Shown: piece after piece, positions 1 to 8,881 of the stretch
How the letters are laid out: each line of letters begins with the position of its first letter
Position numbering within the stretch: the first letter of the stretch is position 1
Assembly: GCF_943193005.1 (NCBI RefSeq)
Contig: NZ_CALPCH010000006.1
Location: 56,458 to 120,457, forward strand
DNA length: 64,000 nucleotides
Reading direction: 5' to 3'
From: Pumilibacter intestinalis
GTDB taxonomy: Bacteria > Bacillota > Clostridia > Christensenellales > Pumilibacteraceae
Notes under the pieces: generated by a model
What the model saw: the letters and a program-made list of their open reading frames with translations, nothing else
Told to the model about the DNA's origin: nothing
Databases searched by the model: none
Made by a program: the position numbers and the translations under genes

Positions 1-3000
1 CGTCGCATCGTCCAAGGTATAAACGAGCGTATACGTGCCCGCCGCAGTAAACGTATGCGTACCCGATACCGAAACGCCATCTATCTTAACCGTCGCGTTT
101 TTCACTTGCATACCGAAAATTTTCGTATAAGCGGGAATCGAGAACGCAACCGAATCTTTGTCCGTGTCTATATCGAGCGCGTATGTTTTTGACGCGACTA
201 TATCCGTTTTGATTACCGGCGTTACAAGCGTGCCGTTTTCGTCATGGATATACATGGAATTGATGCGGGTATCCTTGCCAAACCCTCTGTTATCGAATTG
301 CTTGCCGTAGATAGGCGAAGGCTCCCAGCCGCCCAAAGCCGCAATTTGCGACATAAGCAACGTATCCGAGCCGATTTGAACGCCGTCAAGCCACAGCGTA
401 ACGGTAACGGAAACTATCTTTCCCCCGTCGGCGTTATTCACCACCTTGTAGCAAACCATATGGTCGCCTACCGTTTCGAACGACTTCGGCAAACCGTACT
501 GTTTCATCGCTTGATCCTTACTGTTGACTATGCAAACGGTACCGCCGTAAATGCGATAAGCCAACCCGTTGGGATATACCGAATAGTCGGTCTTTTCGAT
601 ACGCTCCATACTGCCGCGGATTGGCAAATACAGCATGTCGAATCCGCCAATGTGCGAGATATGCATAGTTACGGTGTTTTCCCAGAGAAGTTCTCCCGTG
701 TAGAATATCTTGTATTTGTCGCCCTCGTCGAACGCAAACGTCGCAATATCGGTTTCGCCGAGTCCCGAGGTATTCGTCACGGCGTACTCGTCTATTTTCT
801 GTCCCGAAATATAAGCGGTTACCGTATAGTTTATAGGCAATACCGGCTTATATGCGGCAAGATTTTCGCCGATAAGGTTTTCCACCGTATAACCGTTCGC
901 GTAAGTTATCTTGTATGAAAATCCGCTCGTCTCGATTTCACCGAGTAGCTTGACGGACGAGATAACCGGCAATTCGCTTGCCGTAGCCGTTTGCGTCACG
1001 ATGCCGGTTGTGGTCCCCGACCAAACCGGATCGGACACGGCGGCTTTCACGCTCACGCTTGCCGTATAATAAACGATACCTTCATGCGACCACTCTATGC
1101 GCAAGCCTTCCATATGCTCAACGCCTATCGTCATCTTCGTAGCGTCCGCATCGATAAGCTCTCCTACCGCAGAGTTGCCTATATACAGCGTGCGCGTAAG
1201 CGCTTGCGGTTCACCGTCGAACAACAGTTCCACCTCGGGGAAAACATATTCTTCGAGGATTGATACTTCTCGCACGTCGTCGCCCGTCACGTTGACGGTG
1301 CGCACCACGTATTTGCCGTCGATAGACAACCACTTGACGATATTGTCTCTACCCGTCTGCTTGTCGCCGCAATAGGTGGTCACTTTCAACCAACCCGCTT
1401 TCATCAGATTTTTATAGCTCTCCGACAAAGCAAGACGCGACCGAACCGCGAGATTTCCGTCGGCATCTTTGACTTCGGCCCACGTCCAAGGCAAATCCGC
1501 GCTACCCACGCGCTTTCCGTCCAACCAAAGCATAATGCAACAATAGTCGAGGCTTCCGTCCGCTTTGCACACGTCGATTACTTGATATTCAAGCAAAACG
1601 TCTTTATCGTAAAAAGCGTTGCGCAGATTTTCGAACGAAAGCTTTGCCAACATTGTCGTGCCATGTCCCGCCACCCGAACAGTCAAATGATCATGCGGAT
1701 CTATGAGGATACTCAATCCTTTCGGCCATTCATTCGCAAACGCAGACGTCGGAACATTGCCGAGCGATTCGCCTCCGCGCATATTGATTATTGTAAGGTA
1801 AGAACCGTCCCAAATACCGCCGATGGTACTAACGTCTTCGGTGCTGGCAATCGTCCAATCCAACAGCATACTGACCTTTTCACCGTAAATCATTTGCCCC
1901 GTATATGCGAAACCGCCTTCGCCGCTTTGGAGCCGAAGCTCATTGGATTGCAAGACTGCGGTACCGCTTTGTATAAAAGCGTCGGGGTTCGCCGTGAGCT
2001 GGTTTCCCTTATTTTCTTCCGGAGAAGCCACGGCAAGAGTAAGCGTTACGGTCTTCTCCTTATTCGTCAGATCCGATACCGAATATATAACTTTGTAGGT
2101 ACCCGCCGCATAGGGAGTGAATTCGCCGCCGGCGCTCGCTTGATAGTTCATCGGTCCAGTAATTTCTACCGAAAGCCGCGAAGTCAAATCTTTGCCGTTG
2201 GCATCCTCGCAAGTCGTCACCGCGGGAAGCGTAAGAGCCGTCATCGCCGTGCCCTCAATGATATCTCCGTCATCATATCCGTCTACCGTCAACGTCGGCA
2301 GCGCTTCCGTAGGTGCATCGGCGCATAAAATTTCAAACGTTTTGACCGCTATGTTTCCGTAATCGTCGACAACATAGTATTTAAGCGTATATTCGCCGGA
2401 CTCCGTAAACGTGTACGAACCGTCGATTTTTGTAGCTTCGCCTGCAGCGTTCAGAATAAACATCTCCACTTTGTCGGATATATCCTTGCCGAACGTACCG
2501 TCTTTCGCCGTGGCGATAGGGAAACTCGTCGCTTGATTGATGTATAATGTACTTACAGGTTCATCCACACGCAAAACGGGTTTCTCTATTTGTGCCTTTG
2601 CATCTACCGTAAACGCCTTTAGCAACAATGCGTCGTTGGCGTCGGACGTATTATTGCGCGTTCCCATAATGCCGAACCAACCGCAAAAGTTTTCTTTGAT
2701 AAAGAGATTTTCGTCGTATGCTCCTTCGGTAAACTCGTTTGTATACAAAACTTCCACCAACGAAGTAGCCGACGAAACGGGAGAGTCTATCCAAAGCGAA
2801 TAAGTCACCTTTGTTGCCGTGACGTCGAATTTCGCGGAAATCGTGTGGTCTCTTCCATCCAACAAATTTCTTCCGAGCTCTTTGACGCGCAAACCGTTGC
2901 GTACATATACTTTATTTTGTACGATTTCCAAAATGCACGGATAGTTCGTGTCGGAAAGCAACGTAGGTCTCTCCGCAACGTAGCCAGGCGTAAGTCCGAA

Positions 3001-3633
3001 TGCCATGTACCAGGGTGACACGCCGCCGTCCGCGTATGTTGCGTTAAACGCAAACGAAACAATGCTGCCCGCGGCAATCTTTTCTCCCGAATACGCTACG
3101 GCGGGATTTCTTTCGACTGCTTCGCCTGCACTAAGAGCGCCTATCGCCAAATAGCCGTCTTGATTGAACGCGGCGTTTCTCGTAATCCAATTTTCTCGCT
3201 CGGCTATCGCGTTCATTCCGGTATTGAGTACGTTGACTTTTATCGTCTTTTTCGCGCTTTTGTTCGCGGAATTGACAACGGAGTACGTCACCGCATAAGC
3301 GCCGGCAACATCGGGCTTCCAATTCGCGTCCGTTAAGGCAATGCCGTCGCCTTCGGCGGGATACACTATAACGTCGTTTAACCAAACGCTCACACGGATA
3401 CCGCTTGTAAGATCGCCGTCTTTACCATCCGTAGCGGTAGCCGAAGGAAATTCCATTTCAGCGCCTATGGGAATTGTCACCGTGTCCTCGCTCACTGTGA
3501 TTTTAGGCGTAAATGTTTCGTCTAAGTTCCCCCCCCCGTTTGTCTCGGGGTTGCCGCCGCATGCCGCCATGCACATAACCGCGGCCATTAGCAATACCGT
3601 GATTGCCATGCTCCATTTGAAATTTTTACTCAT
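1..3633 (-). CDS. Very large Ig-like surface lipoprotein (3' end outside window)
   Basis: An uninterrupted minus-strand frame runs from an ATG at 3633 to the window edge (at least 1211 codons) and has no stop in the segments I translated. A GGAGG ribosome-binding site lies just before the start (complement of 3641-3647). The N-terminus is a lipoprotein signal: charged MSKNFK, a hydrophobic stretch, then the lipobox-like end MCMAAC followed by a Gly/Asn-rich linker. The body contains repeated segments such as AGAYAVTYSVVN, SGEYTLKYYVVDD and AAGTYTLVYTLDDA, typical of bacterial Ig-like/HYR beta-sandwich repeats, separated by segments resembling LamG/concanavalin-like folds. It is probably anchored outside the membrane and may bind polysaccharide or act as an adhesin. 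It is divergent from an AraC regulator and near a Gfo/Idh oxidoreductase, which fits a carbohydrate locus. The specific ligand is unknown. Confidence 0.85.
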   Translation of the reverse strand, partial: MSKNFKWSMAITVLLMAAVMCMAACGGNPETNGGGNLDETFTPKITVSEDTVTIPIGAEMEFPSATATDGKDGDLTSGIRVSVWLNDVIVYPAEGDGIALTDANWKPDVAGAYAVTYSVVNSANKSAKKTIKVNVLNTGMNAIAERENWITRNAAFNQDGYLAIGALSAGEAVERNPAVAYSGEKIAAGSIVSFAFNATYADGGVSPWYMAFGLTPGYVAERPTLLSDTNYPCILEIVQNKVYVRNGLRVKELGRNLLDGRDHTISAKFDVTATKVTYSLWIDSPVSSATSLVEVLYTNEFTEGAYDENLFIKENFCGWFGIMGTRNNTSDANDALLLKAFTVDAKAQIEKPVLRVDEPVSTLYINQATSFPIATAKDGTFGKDISDKVEMFILNAAGEATKIDGSYTFTESGEYTLKYYVVDDYGNIAVKTFEILCADAPTEALPTLTVDGYDDGDIIEGTAMTALTLPAVTTCEDANGKDLTSRLSVEITGPMNYQASAGGEFTPYAAGTYKVIYSVSDLTNKEKTVTLTLAVASPEENKGNQLTANPDAFIQSGTAVLQSNELRLQSGEGGFAYTGQMIYGEKVSMLLDWTIASTEDVSTIGGIWDGSYLTIINMRGGESLGNVPTSAFANEWPKGLSILIDPHDHLTVRVAGHGTTMLAKLSFENLRNAFYDKDVLLEYQVIDVCKADGSLDYCCIMLWLDGKRVGSADLPWTWAEVKDADGNLAVRSRLALSESYKNLMKAGWLKVTTYCGDKQTGRDNIVKWLSIDGKYVVRTVNVTGDDVREVSILEEYVFPEVELLFDGEPQALTRTLYIGNSAVGELIDADATKMTIGVEHMEGLRIEWSHEGIVYYTASVSVKAAVSDPVWSGTTTGIVTQTATASELPVISSVKLLGEIETSGFSYKITYANGYTVENLIGENLAAYKPVLPINYTVTAYISGQKIDEYAVTNTSGLGETDIATFAFDEGDKYKIFYTGELLWENTVTMHISHIGGFDMLYLPIRGSMERIEKTDYSVYPNGLAYRIYGGTVCIVNSKDQAMKQYGLPKSFETVGDHMVCYKVVNNADGGKIVSVTVTLWLDGVQIGSDTLLMSQIAALGGWEPSPIYGKQFDNRGFGKDTRINSMYIHDENGTLVTPVIKTDIVASKTYALDIDTDKDSVAFSIPAYTKIFGMQVKNATVKIDGVSVSGTHTFTAAGTYTLVYTLDDAT
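3529..3537 (-). repeat. G9 homopolymer in the lipoprotein coding sequence
   Basis: Nine consecutive G on the coding (minus) strand encode GGG just after the lipobox, about 33 codons into the gene. As given, the reading frame is open across it. A gain or loss of one G would truncate the protein right after its signal peptide. Confidence 0.8.
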
Positions 3634-3767
3634 CAACGTTCCTCCTCAAAGTTTTCGATTTGTTGCCGTTTTTATTTTGAGCATTGAATCATATTATAAT
3701 TGTAACACATCAAAATACCGTTTTCTCGTCAAAAACATATAGATAATTGACAAAAATTACGATATTA

Positions 3768-3796
3768 TTGACATCCGAAGCTTTTTATGCTATACT
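3768..3796 (+). promoter_or_regulatory. Sigma-A type promoter of the AraC regulator
   Basis: TTGACA (3768-3773) and TATACT (3791-3796) are separated by exactly 17 bp. Transcription would begin near 3803. The upstream ATG at 3787 lies before the transcription start, so the coding start must be the later ATG at 3820. Confidence 0.8.
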
Positions 3797-3819
3797 TAAA
3801 AAAATCTTTCGAGGACTTT

Positions 3820-4617
3820 ATGCAAACCGAACAATACGAAAAAATATGGGATTTCGAACTCTGCCCCATCGTGTCTTTGCATGCCATCGAAAGCGAACCG
3901 CATTTTCACAGCGCGATTGAAATACTCATCGGGCGGAAAGGCGCATTGCGCGCGCTCATAAATCAAACGGAATATTTCGTCCGTCCGGGCGATATCCTCG
4001 TAACAAATTCTTATGACGTACACGGCTACACGTTTTGCGGCGAAGAATCGCCCGTCGTAAACGTCGTTATTTTTCCGCTCGACTATGTGGACTATTTTTT
4101 CAAACTGCGCAAAAACAGGAAATTCGCCATGCACGTTTTACGCGACGACGCTATCTACAAAAACGCCACCGAGTTACTCGACATGTTCGACATAGCCAGA
4201 ACAACGAAAAAACCGTCGCTTGCCAAATGTCTCGGTCTTGCGCTCTTCGAAATGATAGCCGTAAATATTCCTCTCACGCAAAATAAGGACGAACAGGCTG
4301 ACCTTATAAAAGATATTTTGCACTATTTATACGCAAATTACCGCGAGGATATCTCGCTCTCCGCACTTTCCAAAAAATACGGTTATTCTCCCAACTACTT
4401 TTCAGCGCTATTCCACTCCTATCTTAATATAAATCTAAACGAGTTCGTCAATCGCTTAAGGTTGAACGAAATAATAAAGCAAGTCCACAACGGCGCCGAT
4501 CTCATTACCGCCGTTTTCGACGCCGGTTTCAACTCTCTGCGAACATTTTATCGCGCTTTCCATAAAAAATTCGACATGACGCCCAAAGAGTACTTTCGGC
4601 AATCGCAACATACGTGA
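3820..4617 (+). CDS. AraC/XylS-family transcriptional regulator
   Basis: The 265-aa product has an N-terminal cupin-like sensor half (HFHSAIEILIG, then FVRPGDILVTNSYDVHGY) and a C-terminal pair of helix-turn-helix motifs, with the family signature at the end (FNSLRTFYRAFHKKFDMTPKEYF). The start at 3820 is chosen because a GAGGA site lies at 3811-3815 and because the promoter -10 box overlaps the earlier in-frame ATG. It is divergent from the giant lipoprotein gene and convergent with the oxidoreductase gene. By analogy with this family it would sense a sugar or related ligand and control one or both neighbours; that role is inferred from position only. Confidence 0.88.
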   Translation: MQTEQYEKIWDFELCPIVSLHAIESEPHFHSAIEILIGRKGALRALINQTEYFVRPGDILVTNSYDVHGYTFCGEESPVVNVVIFPLDYVDYFFKLRKNRKFAMHVLRDDAIYKNATELLDMFDIARTTKKPSLAKCLGLALFEMIAVNIPLTQNKDEQADLIKDILHYLYANYREDISLSALSKKYGYSPNYFSALFHSYLNINLNEFVNRLRLNEIIKQVHNGADLITAVFDAGFNSLRTFYRAFHKKFDMTPKEYFRQSQHT

Positions 4618-4619
4618 TA

Positions 4620-4657
4620 AAAGGGCGTACAACAGCCGAAGCTATTGTACGCCCTTT
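4620..4657. terminator. Bidirectional terminator between convergent genes
   Basis: A perfect 13-bp stem (4620-4632 with 4645-4657, arm AAAGGGCGTACAA) has a 12-nt loop and lies between the stop codons of the AraC gene (plus) and the oxidoreductase gene (minus). Confidence 0.8.
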
Positions 4658-4678
4658 GCATATCGTTTGTTTGCTTTC

Positions 4679-5971
4679 TCACTCGACAAACTTCACCACC
4701 GTGCCTTTTTGCATCGCCTCGTCCGCACGGTATACCAACACGTGACCGTTTATCGAATCTTCTATCGATGTATACGATACGGACGGCGTTTTGCCCGCAA
4801 GCACGTCGCAAAAATCAGCCATCAATCCTTTATCTCCGCCGAAATGACCGCCCGTCTCTCCGTAAAGCTCGCAGAAATCGAATTTTTGCTCGGTATACGC
4901 TGATGTTTTGCGATCGTAATTACGCAGAAACAGTATGCCGTCATCCGCTCTGCCCTCTATCTCCCCTCTTGTGCCCGATATCCATATACTGCGTCCCGGT
5001 TTGGCGCAACCGAGAACCATCGTGTGCACCGCCGTAGAACTGTTGGCGAATTTTATGCTCACTACTTGATGATCCACTATATCCCCGCCCGCCTTAAACG
5101 CGCACACGCCGTGCGGGTTATATGTTTTGAGCGAATCGATTTTTTCCTCGTCAGATATTTCACGATAGTCCTTTCCCGTGCACTGCCATGGATACCATGG
5201 CAAAAGGCAGTTGTTCAAATACATGGGCGTCACATCGAAAATACAGTTACGGCGCACTTCTTCCGAGCAATCCGTAAGGCAACGCGTGCCCGCGCCATCC
5301 GGCGCGTTTTCCGGCGTGATAAAATCCCGGCCGCCGAAACTCGACACCTCGTCGGGAACGGTGGAATTATTCAGCCAACACAATAAATCGAGATCATGAC
5401 AACATTTTGCAAGCAACAGCGACGAGCCGCACTCACTCTCTTTACGCCACTTTCCGCGTATGTATGACATGGAAGAATGGGCATATCCCACCCGCTCGCT
5501 CGTCTGTATACTAATCGGCTTTCCTATCGCGCCGGCGAGTATCGTTTCTTTGATTTTTCGGTAAAAAGGCGCAAAACGAAGTACGTGACATGTCATGAGA
5601 ATACAGCCGTGTTCGTCCGCGATTCGCTTTATTTCCATTAAATCCGCTTCATTATTTACAATCGGTTTTTCAAGAAGCATGTGATAACCTTGTTCCAAAA
5701 AAGGAATAGCAGTCTGCTTGTGGTATTGATCCATAGTGCCGTTTATTACGCAATCGGCTATCTTTCCCATTGCCAAAAGCTCATCTTGACCGGTAAAACA
5801 CATTTTTGCCGGCACACCGAAATGCTCCCGCATATATTTCAATCTGTTTTCGTCGGGATCCACCGCCGCAACTACTTTTATTTTTTTTAGCGAAAATACG
5901 CCCTCTTCCGCATAAACGCATGCTCTGTCCCCGCAACCTACGACTACTGCGGTTATTGCTCCTATTTTCAT
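4679..5971 (-). CDS. Gfo/Idh/MocA-family oxidoreductase
   Basis: The 430-aa protein opens with a Rossmann NAD(P)-binding segment (AITAVVVGCGDRACVYA) and carries the family EKP motif (MLLEKPIVNN, around residue 98), in which the Lys normally takes part in catalysis. The C-terminal half is the alpha/beta substrate domain. Members oxidise or reduce sugars, inositols and sugar acids with NAD(P); the substrate cannot be read from sequence. The start has a good GGAGG site just upstream. The neighbouring AraC regulator and large surface lipoprotein suggest a small sugar-use locus. Confidence 0.88.
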   Translation of the reverse strand: MKIGAITAVVVGCGDRACVYAEEGVFSLKKIKVVAAVDPDENRLKYMREHFGVPAKMCFTGQDELLAMGKIADCVINGTMDQYHKQTAIPFLEQGYHMLLEKPIVNNEADLMEIKRIADEHGCILMTCHVLRFAPFYRKIKETILAGAIGKPISIQTSERVGYAHSSMSYIRGKWRKESECGSSLLLAKCCHDLDLLCWLNNSTVPDEVSSFGGRDFITPENAPDGAGTRCLTDCSEEVRRNCIFDVTPMYLNNCLLPWYPWQCTGKDYREISDEEKIDSLKTYNPHGVCAFKAGGDIVDHQVVSIKFANSSTAVHTMVLGCAKPGRSIWISGTRGEIEGRADDGILFLRNYDRKTSAYTEQKFDFCELYGETGGHFGGDKGLMADFCDVLAGKTPSVSYTSIEDSINGHVLVYRADEAMQKGTVVKFVE

Positions 5972-6276
5972 AAACGCCTCCGATATATAAAGAGTATATC
6001 ATGTTTTTCGCATGTTTTCTTGCCATCTTTTTAATTTTATGTGCCACATATTACGTTTTTCGCAAAATAGTAAGTTTTACGGTATTTCAAGTTCGTGTTT
6101 TACACGTTATTAGGTAAACGGCAAGTGAGGTTATTCACTTATTCGCCCAAAACCGTTATAAGGAGAAATTCAACAATGGATTTAATTCAAACCAAAGTCT
6201 ACTTTAACGGCAGTCATTACATAGCCATATAAAAGAAAACACCCAATCAAACACAAAAGGTTCGACTGGGTGGGGC

Positions 6277-6330
6277 TTGTAAAGCGACTACGAAAAAGAT
6301 ATTTTGCGATTTTTCGTGGTGTCTTGAACT
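6277..6330. repeat. 54-bp intergenic repeat, copy 1
   Basis: This block and 7687-7740 are the same length and match at roughly four of five positions, both ending in TTGAACT and both sharing AAAGATATTTTGC. Each lies at the 3' side of a minus-strand gene, with a hairpin at its centre. Confidence 0.6.
6290..6317 (-). terminator. Terminator of the HipA-like gene
   Basis: ACGAAAAA (6290-6297) pairs with TTTTTCGT (6310-6317) around a 12-nt loop, 19 bp beyond the stop of the minus-strand HipA-like gene. It forms the core of a 54-bp repeat also present at 7687-7740. Confidence 0.5.
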
Positions 6331-6335
6331 CAAAT

Positions 6336-7565
6336 TTATTGCTTATGAATATAGTCTGCCGCTATATTCTTGTCCACGTCGTCATCTGTGGTCAACTTTA
6401 TCAGGGCATGTGACTGCGCAATACTTTGTAACACTTCCACGCGCCTAGCCACCGATTCGGCTATGGCTTCTATACGTTTCTCTCCCACGCGCTCTTTTGC
6501 TCGCTCGGCGGAGAATGCACTTTTTACAATATCTTTTATGTCGGATAGCTTTCCGAAGTCTATCCAACCGAAATCCGATACCAGCTTCACCTGTTCATCG
6601 TGGTGCTTCTTAAACGGCTTACAATCTATTCCGCTCGACACGCTTATTTGCGACGCGAGCTTATCATAACCGAGCGAACTGCCGCTGTCGAATATAGGCG
6701 CAAAGCCAAGCCATTCAAGCGTTTCGGCGTTACGCAACAATCCGAAATTATTCAAATGTCTGTCCTCGTTAGCTATAATGTAATCGAGTACAATCATCCT
6801 ATCAAGCATAGGCACGACGTCAGGCGCGCCGAGCAATTTACAACAGTACACGAAATGCCCGTACACCGACATACTGTTGCTCTTTTTCTGCGTTTGCATA
6901 ATGCGCCATGCGCTGACGAGTTCGGTATCTTTTGTAACAAAATCCTCGCAAACGCTGTACGGCTCGTCTCCGTCCCAAATCACCATATACGGCACGTGCG
7001 GAATATTCAGCCGTTCCATGATTTCAGATGCAATCACTTCGTTGAACGGTTGCTGAACAAACGGATTGCTTCCGCCTTTAATGAGGCAACGCTTTCCATT
7101 GATGATTTTCCACCGCTTTTTAAGGCAACCATCCGAAGTGTTATCCGGCGAGGAGAAGTCGAATCCATCCGTCTTTTTCGTTCTGCCGAACAACGCGTCG
7201 CCTATATCGTCCGAAAAAGGATTGTCAAAAAAGTTGACGTCATCCCACTCAATTTGCGCTCTCTCGGGGCGAATCCAATATTGGTCGGACAGGCTCAACC
7301 CGAAGCACCGCGTAAGCAGTAGCTTGGTATCCGCTACATTTAAGGTTTCCAACGCCTGTCTCACACCGCTTCGACTTGCGGGTATTGCTCTGTCCGTCCA
7401 CCATTCGTTGAGTGAGGCTCTATCCACAACGCCGCCGCGCACGGAAATACCGACAGGCAAATGTTGCGGCGCATATACTTTTTGTATCTTTTGTATCGTG
7501 CCGGTTGCATCATCTAATGTAATGTCGGCAACGGCAATCCTCTTATGCAACAACGTACATTGCAT
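6336..7565 (-). CDS. HipA-like kinase-fold protein
   Basis: The 409-aa protein has the HipA/PI3K-like kinase signature ANEDRHLNNFG (catalytic-loop Asp/Asn) followed by the metal-binding segment APIFDSGSSLGY, plus an upstream IKGG segment where the nucleotide-binding loop is expected. HipA kinases phosphorylate targets such as glutamyl-tRNA synthetase in toxin-antitoxin pairs; here no HipB-like antitoxin gene is adjacent, so it may be one of the stand-alone relatives of unknown target. The start has a GGAGGAG site just upstream. It lies on the host side of the prophage left boundary. Confidence 0.75.
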   Translation of the reverse strand: MQCTLLHKRIAVADITLDDATGTIQKIQKVYAPQHLPVGISVRGGVVDRASLNEWWTDRAIPASRSGVRQALETLNVADTKLLLTRCFGLSLSDQYWIRPERAQIEWDDVNFFDNPFSDDIGDALFGRTKKTDGFDFSSPDNTSDGCLKKRWKIINGKRCLIKGGSNPFVQQPFNEVIASEIMERLNIPHVPYMVIWDGDEPYSVCEDFVTKDTELVSAWRIMQTQKKSNSMSVYGHFVYCCKLLGAPDVVPMLDRMIVLDYIIANEDRHLNNFGLLRNAETLEWLGFAPIFDSGSSLGYDKLASQISVSSGIDCKPFKKHHDEQVKLVSDFGWIDFGKLSDIKDIVKSAFSAERAKERVGEKRIEAIAESVARRVEVLQSIAQSHALIKLTTDDDVDKNIAADYIHKQ

Positions 7566-7640
7566 CGGTACTCCTCCTTTTTCTTGAAATTTGCTTTTTC
7601 ATTATACCACAAACAAAGCGTCTGCGTCAATGCTTAATAA

Positions 7641-7679
7641 ACAAAAATGCCGCAATCGAATTTTCGACAAATTGCGACA
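7641..7679 (-). terminator. Terminator of the interrupted lipoprotein gene
   Basis: On the minus strand TGTCGCAAT (7679-7671) pairs with ATTGCGGCA (7656-7648) and is followed by a T-rich run (7647-7641). It lies ~90 bp past the stop of the lipoprotein fragment. A closely similar hairpin ends the tRNA-Leu gene at 42.55-42.59 kb. Confidence 0.6.
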
Positions 7680-7686
7680 TTTTCCG

Positions 7687-7740
7687 TTGTAAACCGGCTA
7701 CAAAAAAGATATTTTGCAATTTTTCAAGAGGAGTTGAACT
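7687..7740. repeat. 54-bp intergenic repeat, copy 2
   Basis: Second copy of the block at 6277-6330, with the shared core AAAGATATTTTGC and the shared end TTGAACT. Confidence 0.6.
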
Positions 7741-7768
7741 AAAATCCATAATTACAATAGAATTCTGC

Positions 7769-8370
7769 TTATACTATCAAATCTTTAATTTTGCTTGCTT
7801 TTATAGATTTTAATTGCACATTTAATAACGGATTCTCGTCACCTAAAAGTTTTTTAAGCTCTAACGGATATTCTTGATAAGCTACAATTTCTTTAATATC
7901 TTGAACAATATATGTTTTTACTATATTAGGAAAAGCCATATATATTTCTAAATCTATATGCCATAAATCAACGGGACTAGTAATGTATAATATTCCAAAG
8001 CTTGTACTATGATTTTGCGTTTTATCGACACGCAACTCAAATAACTCAGTCTCTAATCTTTCTGTTGGAAAATGAACCGTTCCTTTTCTAATACATTCTT
8101 CAAATGGCTCACTACCAGCTCTCTTTTTCCCACTAATATTTTTTAATTCAACTCGATTAAACTCACAATCATCTAAGCTATATGTCGGTACATAATATCC
8201 AGAACTCTTCTTCAAAGTATCTATTTCCAACTCATAAATATCTTGATTGCCATAATCACTGTCTTGATAATAGACAACTTGAACATTCAAATTCTCAATA
8301 TCCACTAATGCCGTTATCGTAACAAAAATAGAATTAGGATATACTGAATATTCCAATTTCAAATCATTTT
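7769..8370 (-). pseudogene. C-terminal part of a host lipoprotein split by the prophage
   Basis: The frame encodes about 197 residues from a TTG at 8362, with no convincing ribosome-binding site. It continues upstream into the 16-bp repeat at 8355-8370. The matching 5' fragment is on the far side of the prophage (42345-42488, minus). Joining the two across the repeat gives one uninterrupted ~236-aa frame: signal peptide and lipobox, then INENDLK, then LEYSVYP and the rest. The gene is much richer in A+T than its neighbours, hinting at earlier acquisition. No functional family was recognised. Confidence 0.85.
8355..8370. repeat. Left boundary repeat (attL core or target duplication)
   Basis: AATTTCAAATCATTTT, identical to 42370-42385. 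Bases immediately outside differ (C before, T after here; A before, C after at the right copy), so identity is exactly 16 bp. The prophage side begins with TG. Confidence 0.85.
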
Positions 8371-8381
8371 TGCTAATTTAC

Positions 8382-8418
8382 AATAGGTTTGTTAAAAAAA
8401 CAAGCCTATTTTTGTTTT
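8382..8418 (+). terminator. Terminator-like hairpin at the left prophage end
   Basis: AATAGGTTTGTT (8382-8393) pairs with AACAAGCCTATT (8399-8410) around five A, with one G-T pair, followed by a T-rich run. It may insulate the early genes from transcription entering from the end of the element. Confidence 0.6.
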
Positions 8419-8438
8419 ATTCGGGTTTTTACCCTTGC

Positions 8439-8476
8439 AAAGTGGGTTTGTTGCAACAAACCCACTTTTATTTTTT
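8439..8476 (+). promoter_or_regulatory. Perfect 30-bp palindrome before the first phage gene
   Basis: AAAGTGGGTTTGTTG (8439-8453) is immediately followed by its exact reverse complement (8454-8468), then TATTTTTT. It is only 20 bp before the first start codon. It could be a terminator/attenuator or an operator for the small RHH protein encoded next; the two cannot be separated by inspection. Confidence 0.6.
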
Positions 8477-8489
8477 AGGAGGTACACCT

Positions 8490-8663
8490 ATGACCGAAGC
8501 AACCACGACCGCAAAAATCAAGCAGGAACGCGTCCCCGTAACGGCGTTTATCGGGAAAGATACCCGCGACGCATTGTTGCGTATAGCCGCCGAAAAAGAC
8601 TTGACATTAAGCGATATTTTGCGGGCGGCGTGCAACGAGTACGCAAAGAAAAACAACGATTAA
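8490..8663 (+). CDS. Ribbon-helix-helix (CopG/Arc-like) small protein
   Basis: The 57-aa product has a short basic N-terminus, a predicted strand (RVPVTAFIG) and two helices (KDTRDALLRIAAEK, LSDILRAACNEYAKK), the RHH layout of small DNA-binding regulators. The start at 8490 is fixed by AGGAGG 6 bp upstream. The perfect palindrome at 8439-8468, just before the gene, would suit a dimeric or tetrameric RHH repressor, so autoregulation of the early operon is plausible but inferred. Confidence 0.7.
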   Translation: MTEATTTAKIKQERVPVTAFIGKDTRDALLRIAAEKDLTLSDILRAACNEYAKKNND

Positions 8664-8677
8664 AAGGAAGGCGCAAA

Positions 8678-8881
8678 ATGAACAATCAAATCAAAAACCC
8701 GTTATTAGCGTTTGGCACACCCGCAAAGGTCGTTATTAACGGGACGCAAGCAACGCACCCGCAACTCATTGAAGCGTACACAAAGGTAATTGCAGAAAAC
8801 CCCGAACACATACGCGCGATTGCTTTTAGTATTATTAACGGCGTTGTAAAAATCTACATCAAAACGACGGTGGAGGCATAA
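8678..8881 (+). CDS. Small phage protein of unknown function
   Basis: A 67-aa product begins at the ATG at 8678, with a GGAAGG site upstream, and stops directly before the next gene's ATG. It looks like a compact alpha/beta fold (PAKVVINGTQATHPQLIEAYTKVIAENPE, written here in part). No family was recognised. It lies in the early operon between the RHH protein and the PAPS-reductase-like protein. Confidence 0.65.
   Translation: MNNQIKNPLLAFGTPAKVVINGTQATHPQLIEAYTKVIAENPEHIRAIAFSIINGVVKIYIKTTVEA

Larger units (their letters stand above)
5972..6335. other. 364-bp intergenic region with an 18-codon ORF
   Basis: The stretch holds a short plus-strand ORF at 6176-6232 (begins MDLIQTKVYF) preceded by AAGGAG. 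It is too short to assign and may be the 5' remnant of a lost gene. A GC-rich imperfect hairpin (CACCCAATC ... GACTGGGTG) and the terminator of the HipA-like gene follow. No RNA gene or other coding region was recognised. Confidence 0.4.

Noticed and set aside
244..3742. Several long plus-strand ORFs opposite the left-edge lipoprotein
   Set aside because: They have no ribosome-binding sites and unnatural composition. The minus-strand frame is continuous, with signal peptide and repeat domains.
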